This document shows, piece by piece, positions 1 through 9,393 of a stretch of DNA of 38,095 nt. Source of the stretch: a virus. The notes beneath the pieces were generated by a model. The model worked only from the letters and a program-made list of their open reading frames with translations. It ran no database searches and was not told the DNA's origin. Positions within the stretch are counted from its first letter, which is position 1, and each line of letters starts with the position of its first letter. Both the position numbers and the translations under genes were made by a program. Location: IMG/VR virus record IMGVR_UViG_3300025669_000100, positions 1 through 38,095 of that record. One strand, 5' to 3'.

Positions 1-208
1 TTTTATTCCATACGGGCTTTGACCACTTCCACTTACTTAATCCAAGAGTAATTGTAGCGCCAAGCCCGTAAAAAAACTTTCCGGTAAAGTCTTTAATCTT
101 GCTGTTGGAAATAGTTTTTAACAGCCACCCCAAAAGAACAACAGCGAGACTCCCACCAACAGCAGCTAAAGGTTGTGCTACTAAAAAAGAAAAAATAGAA
201 GAAAACAT
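1..208 (-). CDS. Holin-like small membrane protein (C-terminus cut by window)
   Basis: The ORF starts at an ATG at 208, preceded by a strong GGAGGG site, and runs off the left edge after 69 codons. The N-terminus is hydrophobic (MFSSIFSFLVAQPLAAVGGS, then LAVVLLGWLL), giving one long or two short membrane segments, followed by a basic and aromatic tail rich in Lys and Trp. It starts two bases after the stop of the DUF5675-like gene, in a group of small membrane proteins at the end of the late operon. Size, topology and place fit a holin, but no family signature was recognised and the C-terminus is missing. Confidence 0.55.
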   Translation of the reverse strand, partial: MFSSIFSFLVAQPLAAVGGSLAVVLLGWLLKTISNSKIKDFTGKFFYGLGATITLGLSKWKWSKPVWNK

Positions 209-209
209 T

Positions 210-749
210 TTAAATCCCTCCATTACTGGTTAATTCGTCTGTATCTTCATCAACGCTACAATCGCCATAATTATCATTTATGTATTTCATTATACCATTA
301 TCTCCGGTATGTTCTTTTATTATCTTTGGTGTACCAAATAAGTTTTCTATAACAAGCGTAAAAGATTTATCACCAAAAAACTCTCTCATTCTCTCCATCG
401 CAACCGATGAACTGATAGCCGCCACCTGCTCCACTAATTCACTATGATATAAACCGGGTGCTATACAGCCCATCAATTCACTCTTAAACTTTTTGCTCCT
501 ATCGCCCGCCCAATTTGCGATATGAAATAATATGTCAGTGCGATCCCCTGTTTCTTTGAGAAGATAAACATTTCCTTTTGTTGGTGATTTATGCGGTACA
601 ACAGGATATATCCCATTTGGGATACAGGAAATAAAAGGCATGTTATGCCGCCACGGTAACTCAATGGTTGCACAGGAGAACCCCTCAGTATATAGCACTC
701 CAAGCGTACCGTCATCGCCTGTCTTATACCTCTTTAATTCAACTATCAT
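210..749 (-). CDS. DUF5675-like protein, possible lysis-associated enzyme
   Basis: This 179-aa protein has the pattern I associate with the phage DUF5675 family: an early FSCATIELPWRHN block, SCIPNGIYPV, then TGDRTDILFHIANW and GCIAPG. The His in ILFH and the Cys in GCI are arranged somewhat like the HG...GC catalytic motif of L,D-transpeptidases, so a cell-wall role is possible; that is inference. The ATG overlaps the previous gene's stop (ATGA), with a GCAAGGAT ribosome site. The neighbours are two small membrane proteins, which fits a lysis cassette. No conventional endolysin is visible in the window. Confidence 0.65.
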   Translation of the reverse strand: MIVELKRYKTGDDGTLGVLYTEGFSCATIELPWRHNMPFISCIPNGIYPVVPHKSPTKGNVYLLKETGDRTDILFHIANWAGDRSKKFKSELMGCIAPGLYHSELVEQVAAISSSVAMERMREFFGDKSFTLVIENLFGTPKIIKEHTGDNGIMKYINDNYGDCSVDEDTDELTSNGGI

Positions 750-982
750 ATCCTTGCATCCTCTAATCTTTTTATTCTATCACAGATAGCTTCGTGCCTT
801 ACTTCCGCCGTGTTTTTATCAGCTAAATAAGTTTCTCGCCATACAATATCTTTTATTATTCCGTCAATGGATTTGTTTAATGTTCGTATAGCAAGCGTAT
901 TAACGATTGTCATTATGAGCAAGACAAGTAATATCACCGGAGTTCCATATCTTACCATTAAAGCTAAACCAATAAATTCCAC
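746..982 (-). CDS. Small single-span membrane protein, lysis-cassette candidate
   Basis: The 78-aa product begins at a GTG after AGGAGGAATAA. Residues about 4-30 form one hydrophobic span (LALMVRYGTPVILLVLLIMT), followed by a charged, probably helical tail rich in Lys, Glu and Arg. It starts directly upstream of the stop of the 968-aa gene and overlaps the DUF5675-like gene by 4 bp, so the genes are translationally coupled. The layout recalls accessory holin or spanin-like proteins, but XhlA-type proteins have the span at the other end. Function is uncertain. Confidence 0.6.
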   Translation of the reverse strand: MEFIGLALMVRYGTPVILLVLLIMTIVNTLAIRTLNKSIDGIIKDIVWRETYLADKNTAEVRHEAICDRIKRLEDARI

Positions 983-3889
983 TTATTCCTCCTGTTTAAG
1001 ATACTTGCGGTAGTTATCCAAGTCTCGTCTTAAATCATATATACGTTTCTTATCTTCTTGATTTTTCGTTAAAGGTAACAACCTTACACCTATCACCTTA
1101 GATAGAACCTTATAAAAAGTATCAGGCTTATCAGTATGCGCTGCCAGCATAGATATTTCTTTTGATAAATCAGTTCCATATCTTTTAATAGCCGGGGCGA
1201 CATGCTCGATTCCATATACCAATCTTGGATCAACATTAATTTCTTTCGATCCTACCTGAATAGCTGTCATTGTTTGTCCGGGAAATTCTTTTATCTTTTC
1301 CTGATAGAAAGGATCGTAGTTTGATATGAGACTCCCCAATGCCCCTGCCGGGCCCAAACTTCCAGTGGGATTAGTGAACACTGAGTTAAGGTCAGAGTAC
1401 GGTAGCCCCATAGCAATAGCCATCTTGTTGCCATCCTTATCCTGGAACTTGGTTTCCCATACGTCTTGTTCCTTCCACCAATCAGGGTTAAGTTTGCCTT
1501 CCGGTCCACCCCTCACAGCGTTCTTTAGTTTTGATATATTAAGATATTTCTTCGGGGCTTTCATAAGCATTTCAAGTTGCAACGGTATATTCTTACGTGT
1601 CCATGAATAAAAAGGCATAAGGCGTTTCATTGTTCCGCGCTCAAAATCTGTGAGTTCACCATAATCAAAATGGAACTTCTTAACCATTTTAGCTGCTTCG
1701 AGAGGTGAGTCTCCTTTTAATATTCTGTCCATGAATAACGGCGCACGGCTGATATTCTCAACGCTTGTTCCGATTGCCCTGTTTGCCTTGAACACTGATT
1801 CAACTCCGGGTATCCCTGTTTTGCCGACTTGCTGACCAACAAAAGAACCGCCTAAGATACCGTTTCTCTCCATCAGCTTTATCCAACCCGAGGCTGACTT
1901 CCCTTTTATTATTTTATTGGGAGTTTTTTTCGCAGTTCTAAACACACTAAGAGCATCCGCGTATCTTGTGGGGCTTACATCAGCAAGATAGTTCTGGAAT
2001 CCGGACGACATGAAGTTACGATTGTGAAAAAACGGTGAGAGGATAGCTGTGTTTTTAAATACGTTCAGCATCTTGTCATAATACTTCCACATTGTATCCG
2101 GATTACCAAGCCGTGTTGATGCTTTTGTTATATCCTCTATTATTTCAACAGGGACTTGATATGCTTTCACCTTCGTTGAAACGCCTATTACTGTTCTATT
2201 TAATTTATCAAGAACTGATGGGTCTAATTTTCCACCCGTTTCGCCCAGTGCCGTAATTAATGATTTTATATAATTACTTAATAATTTCTTATCAACCGAT
2301 GTTGTTTTCTCTATTGTTGATAATCCCCCCTCTACGCCACTTTTTAATTTTTTAACATATACTGACGCCTCACCTGTAGACATTCCCCGTGCCTCCAATG
2401 CCCCTGTTACTACAGCCTCTAATTTCTTGAGTGGACCAACAGCCTCAATTCCACCTGATTCAGTTGTTTTAACGACTGTTTTGGTTGCCATTTCTATTGC
2501 ATCATCTATCTTGTCCACCATTTCGCTCGTCAATCTTCCACCGGAATCTTCAATAGATTTTAATATTTGTTCAGGTATAATATCTTGCAGATTAATTTTA
2601 AAAAACCTTAAATTTCCCGAAGGCATCCACAGAGTGTTTCCGGGACGAACTATTGGCTCACCGTCTTTTGATAATTGGAAAACCTTTTTTGTGCCGAAAG
2701 GAACTTCTTCAAAAACATCAGGGAGTTCTTTAACAAGTCTGTTTGTCATTCTTATATTGCGAATCTTATTAGCTGACGTTTCCGCTCTTCCCATCAAATT
2801 TCGAGTAACGACTTCGGCAAGGTCATCATCTTTAACGCCGATAGTTTTTAACCATCCAAGAAAATCATCGCCTGTCCTTAATACCTTCTGTCTGTCAGAT
2901 GTTGTTTTCCAAAGTGCCAAACCTCTGTTATGACCTGTCGGCAAATACTCACCTATGTTTTCAGCAAATTCAGTGAGTTGTTTTGCGCTGTTAGGGAAAT
3001 AATCTTCCAGTAGCCATTCTGTACCCTTCCCTGCATATTTAGACTCACGGCTACCAATATGCCTTAGTTGTGTTTTTAATGCAACAGCGACCTCAGAAAC
3101 ATCATCTGAGAGGGGTATGGCATCAACGTCACCATACATCACTTTGATAAAGTTCTTTATCTTGTCAGGTTCCCATGTGGCAACCTTCTCTGCTTGCGGC
3201 TCTATACCCTTCTTTAATTTATTCCGAAGGGCAGTAGCAAAATTCCCCTCGTCCCACATAATATCAAAACCTTTTTGACCCGCAATTTTGCCAGCCCCTT
3301 TTTTCCATAGATAGGAAGTATCAAAAGTCCGTCCTAATGTTCCTGCTATCTTCTCGTATGTCTTAGTATTTCTGAGCGGTTTGGTAACTGTTTTGACACC
3401 GCCCCGAACTATTTTATTGGCTTTAGAAAATGCTACTGCAGGAACGTATGTAGTGGGATCAAGACCAACGCTTAACGCAAAATCGGTTGCCATGCTTAAT
3501 TTGGGATTTTCTTCGGCAAATTCCCTGTATCCTGTATGCTGTTTAAGCACGTCTGGAATAGTTTCTTTTTTGCCTTTAATGTCACCAATCCCGGAAGCTA
3601 ATTCCTGCCCGGCACGTTCAATGGCTTCGCCTCCTGTTCCTCCTGAATACAGAACATCGGCTGCTCCGGCAGTGGCATACTCTCCACGCTGTATAACATC
3701 AAGCGCTCCGCTGCCCAAACTTTTCATAGTCTTAAATGTCTTTTCGGCAAGCCCAACACCACCCTGATAATCTTTAAACTCACCCAATAATCCTAATTTA
3801 CCGAGTTCTTCAAGGCGGTTTTTATTAGATTTTTCTGTTCTTGACAAAAACGATGTGGGCTTATTTTTGCCGGGATAGATAGGCAGCAT
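983..3889 (-). CDS. Large internal virion / DNA-ejection-like protein with LPD38-like region
   Basis: This 968-aa protein is the largest in the window. The N-terminal part has amphipathic helices and the phrase FALSVGLDPTTYVP. The C-terminal half contains FHFDYGELTDFERGTMKRL then PFYSWTRKNIPLQLEML, closely resembling the signature I associate with large polyvalent protein domain LPD38, found in large phage proteins. It lies with two Gln-rich proteins between the fibre genes and the lysis cassette, where podoviruses keep internal virion proteins ejected with the DNA. Its ATG overlaps the previous stop by one base (TAATG). No lytic transglycosylase or protease motif was recognised. Virion location is inferred from position and composition. 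Confidence 0.6.
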   Translation of the reverse strand: MLPIYPGKNKPTSFLSRTEKSNKNRLEELGKLGLLGEFKDYQGGVGLAEKTFKTMKSLGSGALDVIQRGEYATAGAADVLYSGGTGGEAIERAGQELASGIGDIKGKKETIPDVLKQHTGYREFAEENPKLSMATDFALSVGLDPTTYVPAVAFSKANKIVRGGVKTVTKPLRNTKTYEKIAGTLGRTFDTSYLWKKGAGKIAGQKGFDIMWDEGNFATALRNKLKKGIEPQAEKVATWEPDKIKNFIKVMYGDVDAIPLSDDVSEVAVALKTQLRHIGSRESKYAGKGTEWLLEDYFPNSAKQLTEFAENIGEYLPTGHNRGLALWKTTSDRQKVLRTGDDFLGWLKTIGVKDDDLAEVVTRNLMGRAETSANKIRNIRMTNRLVKELPDVFEEVPFGTKKVFQLSKDGEPIVRPGNTLWMPSGNLRFFKINLQDIIPEQILKSIEDSGGRLTSEMVDKIDDAIEMATKTVVKTTESGGIEAVGPLKKLEAVVTGALEARGMSTGEASVYVKKLKSGVEGGLSTIEKTTSVDKKLLSNYIKSLITALGETGGKLDPSVLDKLNRTVIGVSTKVKAYQVPVEIIEDITKASTRLGNPDTMWKYYDKMLNVFKNTAILSPFFHNRNFMSSGFQNYLADVSPTRYADALSVFRTAKKTPNKIIKGKSASGWIKLMERNGILGGSFVGQQVGKTGIPGVESVFKANRAIGTSVENISRAPLFMDRILKGDSPLEAAKMVKKFHFDYGELTDFERGTMKRLMPFYSWTRKNIPLQLEMLMKAPKKYLNISKLKNAVRGGPEGKLNPDWWKEQDVWETKFQDKDGNKMAIAMGLPYSDLNSVFTNPTGSLGPAGALGSLISNYDPFYQEKIKEFPGQTMTAIQVGSKEINVDPRLVYGIEHVAPAIKRYGTDLSKEISMLAAHTDKPDTFYKVLSKVIGVRLLPLTKNQEDKKRIYDLRRDLDNYRKYLKQEE

Positions 3890-4776
3890 TAAAATGGTCT
3901 CGGGGTAAATGGTTTAGCAGCTTTTCTCGCTTCTTTGCCTGTTTCCGCTTTTCTCAATCTTTCTTGCCTTGCCGCTTCAGCTTGAGCCTTCTTTTCTCGA
4001 ATGGCTCTTGTCATTTCAGTAAGATAAACTTCCGTGTATTCAAGATATGCAACTTCATCAGTAGTGGACAATAAATCCCAAGCTGGTTTTATAATACTAT
4101 TTTCATCCAACTTATTCCATTCTTCAAGCCGTTGAGTCGGATCAGGAATGTTTGATATACGGATAAATTCATCATTTATCAGCCCTTTAATCTTATCAAC
4201 ATTCTTTGGCGGTTCTTCCCTGCTTTCCCTCTGCGTCTCTTTAAATATTTCACGGCTCCTAAAATCTTCAAATTGCCGCCCTCTTTTTATCTCACCCTGC
4301 CCTTCGGTGTAACCCCTTCCCTCTTCAAGAACTTCACGATTATAACCCCGTGTTTCTGCGGTATCGGCAGTTTTGTAAGCCCGAGATTGAGATTCATCCT
4401 GTCTTTTAAACATTAAATCTCTCGCTCTCGCAATAGCTGATATTGGCAAATTAGGGTTATTCCTAAATGTCTCCGCTAACTTTTCCCCGCCTGGAAAGTA
4501 AGCAAGTTCGTTTATCGCCTGCTCCCTTTTTTGTGTTTCTTCCAGGCTCCCCGCCTGTGTTTTTCTCTGTTGCTGTCCGAATTGAGCTAACGGTTGAAAG
4601 GTTTGTGGCGTAACAGCAGACGGTGGCAAGTTCTGCGTAAGTTCATGATTCATCATGCTCAATACTTGCCATAGCGCTTGCTGTGCCTGTTGTTCTTCCT
4701 GCTGTTTCCGATTCACATCTAACTGGTTATTATAGCTACCAGTAAAAGCCTGCGGTGACTGTCTGAATGCCGGCAT
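3889..4776 (-). CDS. Gln/Arg-rich coiled-coil protein, probable internal virion component
   Basis: A 295-aa hydrophilic protein. The first 100 residues are very rich in Gln (RKQQEEQQAQQALWQVLSMM). The middle and end are rich in Arg, Glu and Lys with long helical stretches and a basic C-terminus (EARKAAKPFTPRPF). The ATG follows GAGGTAATATA. It is coupled to the following 968-aa gene by a one-base overlap and follows another Gln-rich protein. The set resembles the internal or ejection protein triads of podoviruses. No specific family was recognised. Confidence 0.55.
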   Translation of the reverse strand: MPAFRQSPQAFTGSYNNQLDVNRKQQEEQQAQQALWQVLSMMNHELTQNLPPSAVTPQTFQPLAQFGQQQRKTQAGSLEETQKREQAINELAYFPGGEKLAETFRNNPNLPISAIARARDLMFKRQDESQSRAYKTADTAETRGYNREVLEEGRGYTEGQGEIKRGRQFEDFRSREIFKETQRESREEPPKNVDKIKGLINDEFIRISNIPDPTQRLEEWNKLDENSIIKPAWDLLSTTDEVAYLEYTEVYLTEMTRAIREKKAQAEAARQERLRKAETGKEARKAAKPFTPRPF

Positions 4777-4789
4777 TATATTACCTCGA

Positions 4790-7117
4790 TTATGTTATTT
4801 CCTCATTGCTGATTAAATTTTTCAGATTAACATACAGGTCGTTCATTCTGCGCTGGTCCGGCTTCTCTCCGTTCGGATGCTTACTATCCCAATCGTACCA
4901 GAAGTTTTCGTATTGATGTACGGCTTCAATAAAATTCTTTACGGGTTGCAACGTATATCCATGAGACTGAATGTCTTTTGCGCTAATGTCGTTTTGGTAT
5001 TTACTTTGCACCAACTCAGGCTTTATTGATAAGTCCTGATACCCTAAGAATCTGGCCATCGCATTAAATTTATCATCCTGAGACTCCTTGCGTTCCCCAC
5101 CACTTAACCTCGCATAATTCTTAAACCTTTCCTCAAACGGCATATTCATTAAGTCATAATAAGAACGGTCTGTTAATTCGGCAACAGCTTGTCCGGCACC
5201 TTCTATTGTATTATATTTTTGACTGAATTTATGCCTTGATTCTGCCGACTCTTTCTTGGAATCATAGATAGTTTTTCCTATTTTGTAGCCTGCATATAAA
5301 GCGGCATAGGGGGTAATTGTAGTTATGGCAGAAATAACACCATTACGGAAACTACTATCTTTCCCATCTTTGTCTTCAGGTTGTGGAGGCCCCTCTTCAT
5401 CATCCAGAGGAGCATTTCCACTTTCAAATACTTCACCATTTTTCCCAACTGAATATGTCTTGCCGTTATAGGTTATGGAGCCACCTTCGGGGAACATCCA
5501 ACTGAGAATACCCAAGCTCGGCAATACGGGGCCGGACCCAAAGTTTAAATATTTTGTCCAATCAGTAATATCACCCCAATTTACATCCCATCTTTTAATT
5601 CCAGACAGGTCAACACCGGGTATGTCAACACCGGAAACGTCAATACCAAATCCTTCCAAAACCTTGAGCAAACCTGACCAATCAAAGTCGCCGCCTTCCT
5701 GATTAACCGCACCGCCTGTCTGACTGACATTCGTGGTCGGCTGTGTGGCAAACATCTTTCCTAATATATCAAATATAGGGGCATATGGGTCGCTTGTTTG
5801 GTTATATGAATTTATGCCTGACTGCATAATACCTGCGTCCTGCCCGGCTGACTGTCCAAACGCTTGTAATAGCTGTGCCGGAGTAAGCTCTTGGTTCTGC
5901 ATATATGAGGCATAGTTGTATAACCCCGTATCTTGCTGACCTTGAGCGTCTTTCATCATACCCCACTCTTGGGATAAGCCCATGAAATAATCCTGCGACT
6001 CTCTGTCAGAAATACCCTGCTGATTAAGGAACATTCTCTGGTCAGTATCGCTCTGGAACCTCATCAGTTCCATGCCACGGGTAAACTCATTGTTTTGTGC
6101 AAGTTCTTCATGCCCCATCAATGACAGCATATCAGCAAAATTACCACGCTCTTGTCCGTAAAGCTGATCGTTAATGCCCATTGCCTGTTGCAATGCCATA
6201 TTTTCATCAGAGGCACGTTTATTAACAGCCTGTTCCGCTAACTGCCCTGTCAGGTCTGCTAATGATAAATCCCTCTTACCATAATAATCTTGGAAAGCAC
6301 TTGATGTTTGGCCTGATTGCCCACCCCAGCCGTAGGCTTCCGCCATGTCCATTAACTGCCGTGTCTGTTCGTCAACATTCATATTAAATCGGTTTATCTG
6401 GCGTTCGTATATTGCCGCTTCTTCTTCGGGTGTATAACCGTACTGTCTGTTAAGAAGCTCAACACCTCTGCTTTGTAACAACTGTGATAGTTCACTACCG
6501 GAACTCGATGGTAAAAACGGTTCCTGTGAGCCGGGGGCGACTTGACCGAGATTGTTCAATATGTCCAAAAGGTCTTGATAGTATTGGTCATATCCACCTG
6601 TTGATGGAGGTTGAACAACGGGGGGCTGATACGTTCCGGGCTCAACTGTCGGTGGCTGGTACAGTTCAGGCGCATACTCTGCTGAACCATATCCCGGAGG
6701 ATTGACGGGCGGGGCCTGAGGTTGTAATGGATTAACTGGGTTTCCCCATGCTGCAGGTGTCGGCAAGTTATTATTTGGGAACTGGCTCATATCAGGACCA
6801 TTACCAAACTGGTCAACAGGAGCGCGGGCAGCCCATGCACTATAATCATCGAAATTATTTAACTGGTCATATTCAGAAGCCCATCCACTAAAATCGGAAA
6901 ACATATTTGGATTCTGCTGTTGTTGCTGTTGCGCCGGTGGCTGGCTATATTCCGCTGCGCCAAAACTCGGTGGCTTCTGCGGTGGCAATATGCTTTGCGC
7001 TGGCCCCACAGAGTATCCGGGGTTTATTAGTTGTGTCGGAGGCTTCTGCGGTGCATATTCTGCCGCACCGTAGTCTTTGGTATCGTAATACTTGCCATTT
7101 CTAAATACTAAAGCCAT
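4790..7117 (-). CDS. Large Pro/Gln-rich protein with GAAEY repeats, probable virion protein
   Basis: This 775-aa protein opens with a low-complexity region containing a degenerate repeat: GAAEYAPQKPP, GAAEYSQPPA and GSAEYAPELYQPP, plus a poly-Gln run. Residues about 200-460 are Gln, Met and Asn-rich and helical. A short region is built of repeated ID-V-GVD phrases (GIDVSGVDIPGVDLSGI). Near residue 590 lies a moderately hydrophobic segment (VISAITTITPYAALYAGYKI), a possible membrane helix. It starts after AAGGAGTGATG. Composition and position suggest an internal virion or ejection protein; the repeat may be a flexible linker. Confidence 0.55.
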   Translation of the reverse strand: MALVFRNGKYYDTKDYGAAEYAPQKPPTQLINPGYSVGPAQSILPPQKPPSFGAAEYSQPPAQQQQQQNPNMFSDFSGWASEYDQLNNFDDYSAWAARAPVDQFGNGPDMSQFPNNNLPTPAAWGNPVNPLQPQAPPVNPPGYGSAEYAPELYQPPTVEPGTYQPPVVQPPSTGGYDQYYQDLLDILNNLGQVAPGSQEPFLPSSSGSELSQLLQSRGVELLNRQYGYTPEEEAAIYERQINRFNMNVDEQTRQLMDMAEAYGWGGQSGQTSSAFQDYYGKRDLSLADLTGQLAEQAVNKRASDENMALQQAMGINDQLYGQERGNFADMLSLMGHEELAQNNEFTRGMELMRFQSDTDQRMFLNQQGISDRESQDYFMGLSQEWGMMKDAQGQQDTGLYNYASYMQNQELTPAQLLQAFGQSAGQDAGIMQSGINSYNQTSDPYAPIFDILGKMFATQPTTNVSQTGGAVNQEGGDFDWSGLLKVLEGFGIDVSGVDIPGVDLSGIKRWDVNWGDITDWTKYLNFGSGPVLPSLGILSWMFPEGGSITYNGKTYSVGKNGEVFESGNAPLDDEEGPPQPEDKDGKDSSFRNGVISAITTITPYAALYAGYKIGKTIYDSKKESAESRHKFSQKYNTIEGAGQAVAELTDRSYYDLMNMPFEERFKNYARLSGGERKESQDDKFNAMARFLGYQDLSIKPELVQSKYQNDISAKDIQSHGYTLQPVKNFIEAVHQYENFWYDWDSKHPNGEKPDQRRMNDLYVNLKNLISNEEIT

Positions 7118-7131
7118 TTTATCATCACTCC

Positions 7132-7713
7132 TTACCCATAAAGTTTTGTATTACCCGGAGGTAGGGCAAGAGGATTTAATTGTCCCTGCATGTTTCGCTG
7201 GCCGAACCTGTTTGCTAACTGATTAAGAAGTACGTTTGTACCCCACAAACCCGTAGGACTCTGGCCACCGCCTGCTAAACGGCTGGTATTAGCCATTAAA
7301 GATGGGTCAACGCCTGTTGGCATCGGAACATTCGGCCCCACTTCGGAATATGGATTAAACCGTGCTGGGGGGTCAACAGGTAAAGGGCTGAACTGCTGTG
7401 TCGATCTCGCTTGTAGCTGCTGTCTCATACTGTCTATTGCCGGATTCTGCGTTTCTCCCTTCGAGGCATTTTGCAACAGCGTTTGCATGTAATTTGTTCT
7501 GCCCTGTGCGCCTGTTATGCCTTTACTTTCCGAACCGGTAAGAGCGTCCAATGGATTGATAACGTCCCTGTTCTGCTGTTTATCCATCATCTGTCCCAAG
7601 AGGTACAGAACGATTAATAGTGGCGATTGCCCCGCAACATTACCTGCCTGAGAAGCAAAGTCGTTAAACCCTCCTGCTGCACCGGAAGTGAAATTGTCAA
7701 TTATGTTTGGCAT
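7132..7713 (-). CDS. Small Gly/Gln-rich virion-region protein with one hydrophobic helix
   Basis: The 193-aa product has a Gly/Ala-rich start, one hydrophobic segment (SPLLIVLYLLGQMM, about residues 30-43) and a long Gln, Pro and Asn-rich remainder. The start ATG follows AAAGGA. It lies between the deacetylase-like gene and the 775-aa protein, 12-14 bases from each, so it is co-transcribed with them. The composition resembles its downstream neighbours, which suggests the same set of internal or ejected proteins. No known family was recognised. Confidence 0.5.
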   Translation of the reverse strand: MPNIIDNFTSGAAGGFNDFASQAGNVAGQSPLLIVLYLLGQMMDKQQNRDVINPLDALTGSESKGITGAQGRTNYMQTLLQNASKGETQNPAIDSMRQQLQARSTQQFSPLPVDPPARFNPYSEVGPNVPMPTGVDPSLMANTSRLAGGGQSPTGLWGTNVLLNQLANRFGQRNMQGQLNPLALPPGNTKLYG

Positions 7714-7725
7714 TTTGTATCCTTT

Positions 7726-8520
7726 CTATTTACGCACTCCATTTTTATATACGGTACCTTCCCAATTAATTCCGTTATGTGAATAGGCAAAGTCCTTGTT
7801 TGCAAATATCCCTGATCTCTCAGCTTGGTAGTATTGGCTCCATGTCAGCACCTCTATGTCACCGGAATCCTCTTTTGTTTTGAGATAATCACTTACAATT
7901 TCAAGACTGTCCACTTCTGCGCTTGTCAAGTCATGCGCAACGATAACCTGCAATCCACCTTCATCTATTCTCTGGTCTATCATGGCTTTAACTGCTGCTG
8001 TATTTCCATCATTTGCCCACGTTGGATAGTAGGCATTAAGTTCATACCAATCGTACCCTGTACCTATGCCGCTTGGGTGGGATTGATGGTCTCGTTTCCA
8101 AGCATTTACATTGATTATATGTTTGTGGCTAATAGAATCCATGACCGCCTGTGTTATCTCCCCACCACCTCCAGCGTATGTATAATAATCTGCTCCGCGT
8201 CTCATTCCATTATTAATAAGATAGTCTCTAGTAAAGTTGATTTCGACACTTATAGAGTCCGCATCTGCCATTGCTGATAAGTCTGCATGGGTCTTTCCGT
8301 GGTTACATAAATCCCATCCATAGCTGTGTAATGTTTTAAGTTCTGACAGATCGAGATATGAACCACCTCCTATACTATAATAATTACACATCACAGTACC
8401 TTTTTGTCCATTCGCCCTCAATACTGGTTCAATTTCATCAAGAACAACTTGATAACCATCGTCAAACTGCCAGATAAATACAGTCTTACCAGTATATCCC
8501 CTGAGGTTGTCAAAGTTAAT
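7726..8520 (-). CDS. Polysaccharide deacetylase (NodB-like) domain with no ordinary start codon
   Basis: The open frame holds the CE4/NodB motifs in order: FDDG (metal Asp; TTT GAC GAT GGT at about 8463-8452), NHGKTH (metal His pair), a degenerate motif 3 (YTYAGGGGE) and VIVAHD (catalytic His). The first TTG, at 8421, would remove FDDG, so translation must begin earlier. Between the in-frame stop at 8526-8524 and that TTG there is no ATG, GTG or TTG. Options are an ATT start at 8520 that overlaps the upstream stop (ATTAA), a +1 ribosomal frameshift from the upstream signal-peptide protein, or a sequence error. As a virion enzyme it could remove acetyl groups from surface glycans during adsorption. 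The C-terminus (NGINWEGTVYKNG) looks like a short beta appendix. Confidence 0.7.
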   Translation of the reverse strand: MNFDNLRGYTGKTVFIWQFDDGYQVVLDEIEPVLRANGQKGTVMCNYYSIGGGSYLDLSELKTLHSYGWDLCNHGKTHADLSAMADADSISVEINFTRDYLINNGMRRGADYYTYAGGGGEITQAVMDSISHKHIINVNAWKRDHQSHPSGIGTGYDWYELNAYYPTWANDGNTAAVKAMIDQRIDEGGLQVIVAHDLTSAEVDSLEIVSDYLKTKEDSGDIEVLTWSQYYQAERSGIFANKDFAYSHNGINWEGTVYKNGVRK

Positions 8521-9361
8521 CTGTTAAACCCCACCGCCACCTTCTGTCAAGATATATTAACCATTTTACATTCTGTCCGTTATCCGTCTGCCCATCAGCT
8601 TTTATATAGAAATGTTGCGAATTGGGGTAATATAATCTATATGGTTTAGACCACTGTTCCGTTCTGCCAATAACCGATATTGTAAAGGAATCAGGGGCAG
8701 CATGATTAAACGCCATTACACCCGTACTTACAATTGACGATTCTCGATTAACATTTGTCTGAATTGCCCTGCCGGGATATATCAGGAATTTACACACCGT
8801 AGAATCAACTCCCGTAACGCTGTCAATGCCTTTTACCTGTATTGAGGTATATGGAGCGCTAACATACACGCCTGTTGAATCATCGCCTGTACCTGCTGTG
8901 TAAAGCGTATCGTACATTGCCCTGAACGATTCTCCCGGATATGCTGCTTTCCACGACCTCGCGCCTCGCATCTGCATATATTCTCTGGCAACAGACTGTA
9001 GCTCAACTTCCGGTGTTGATGTGTAAAGCGTATCAAGATTAGACACATGAACAGAGTCATTTCTTAATACCCTCAACATCAAATCATACTGCTTGAAAGG
9101 TGTTAGCCCGTTCAAGGTATCGGCTCTCTGTGTCGAAGTAGGAAGAATGTATTCAAACATCGTTGAATCCGAACCATCCACAACCGAGATTGAGTCAGGG
9201 GCGACATCGTTTGAATCGCTGAATGACACAACCAGAGATGTTGGTGTAGGCAAACTTATCTCAAAATCATACGGTGCGGTGAAAGTATTGTCGGTTCTTA
9301 CCCTCACAGTAAAAGAGACAATCAATAGTACGATACAAATAAACGGTATAAATTTCTTCAT
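8516..9361 (-). CDS. Signal-anchored beta-rich protein, probable fibre or receptor-binding component
   Basis: I place the start at the ATG at 9361 (MKKFIPFICIVLLIVSFTV) because AGGA lies eight bases upstream; in-frame starts at 9376 and 9370 would add RMKKM residues without a better ribosome site. The protein has a basic n-region, a long hydrophobic core and no clear AXA site, so it may stay anchored. The remainder is Ser, Thr and Asp-rich and beta-like. Residues about 30-120 resemble a fibronectin type III fold (PTPTSLVVSFSDSNDV). It ends exactly where the deacetylase frame begins and may be extended into it by a frameshift. It follows the DNRLRE-like gene. Confidence 0.6.
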   Translation of the reverse strand: MKKFIPFICIVLLIVSFTVRVRTDNTFTAPYDFEISLPTPTSLVVSFSDSNDVAPDSISVVDGSDSTMFEYILPTSTQRADTLNGLTPFKQYDLMLRVLRNDSVHVSNLDTLYTSTPEVELQSVAREYMQMRGARSWKAAYPGESFRAMYDTLYTAGTGDDSTGVYVSAPYTSIQVKGIDSVTGVDSTVCKFLIYPGRAIQTNVNRESSIVSTGVMAFNHAAPDSFTISVIGRTEQWSKPYRLYYPNSQHFYIKADGQTDNGQNVKWLIYLDRRWRWGLTD

Positions 9362-9393
9362 CTTCTTCATCCTCACGTCAAATGGTACATTAA

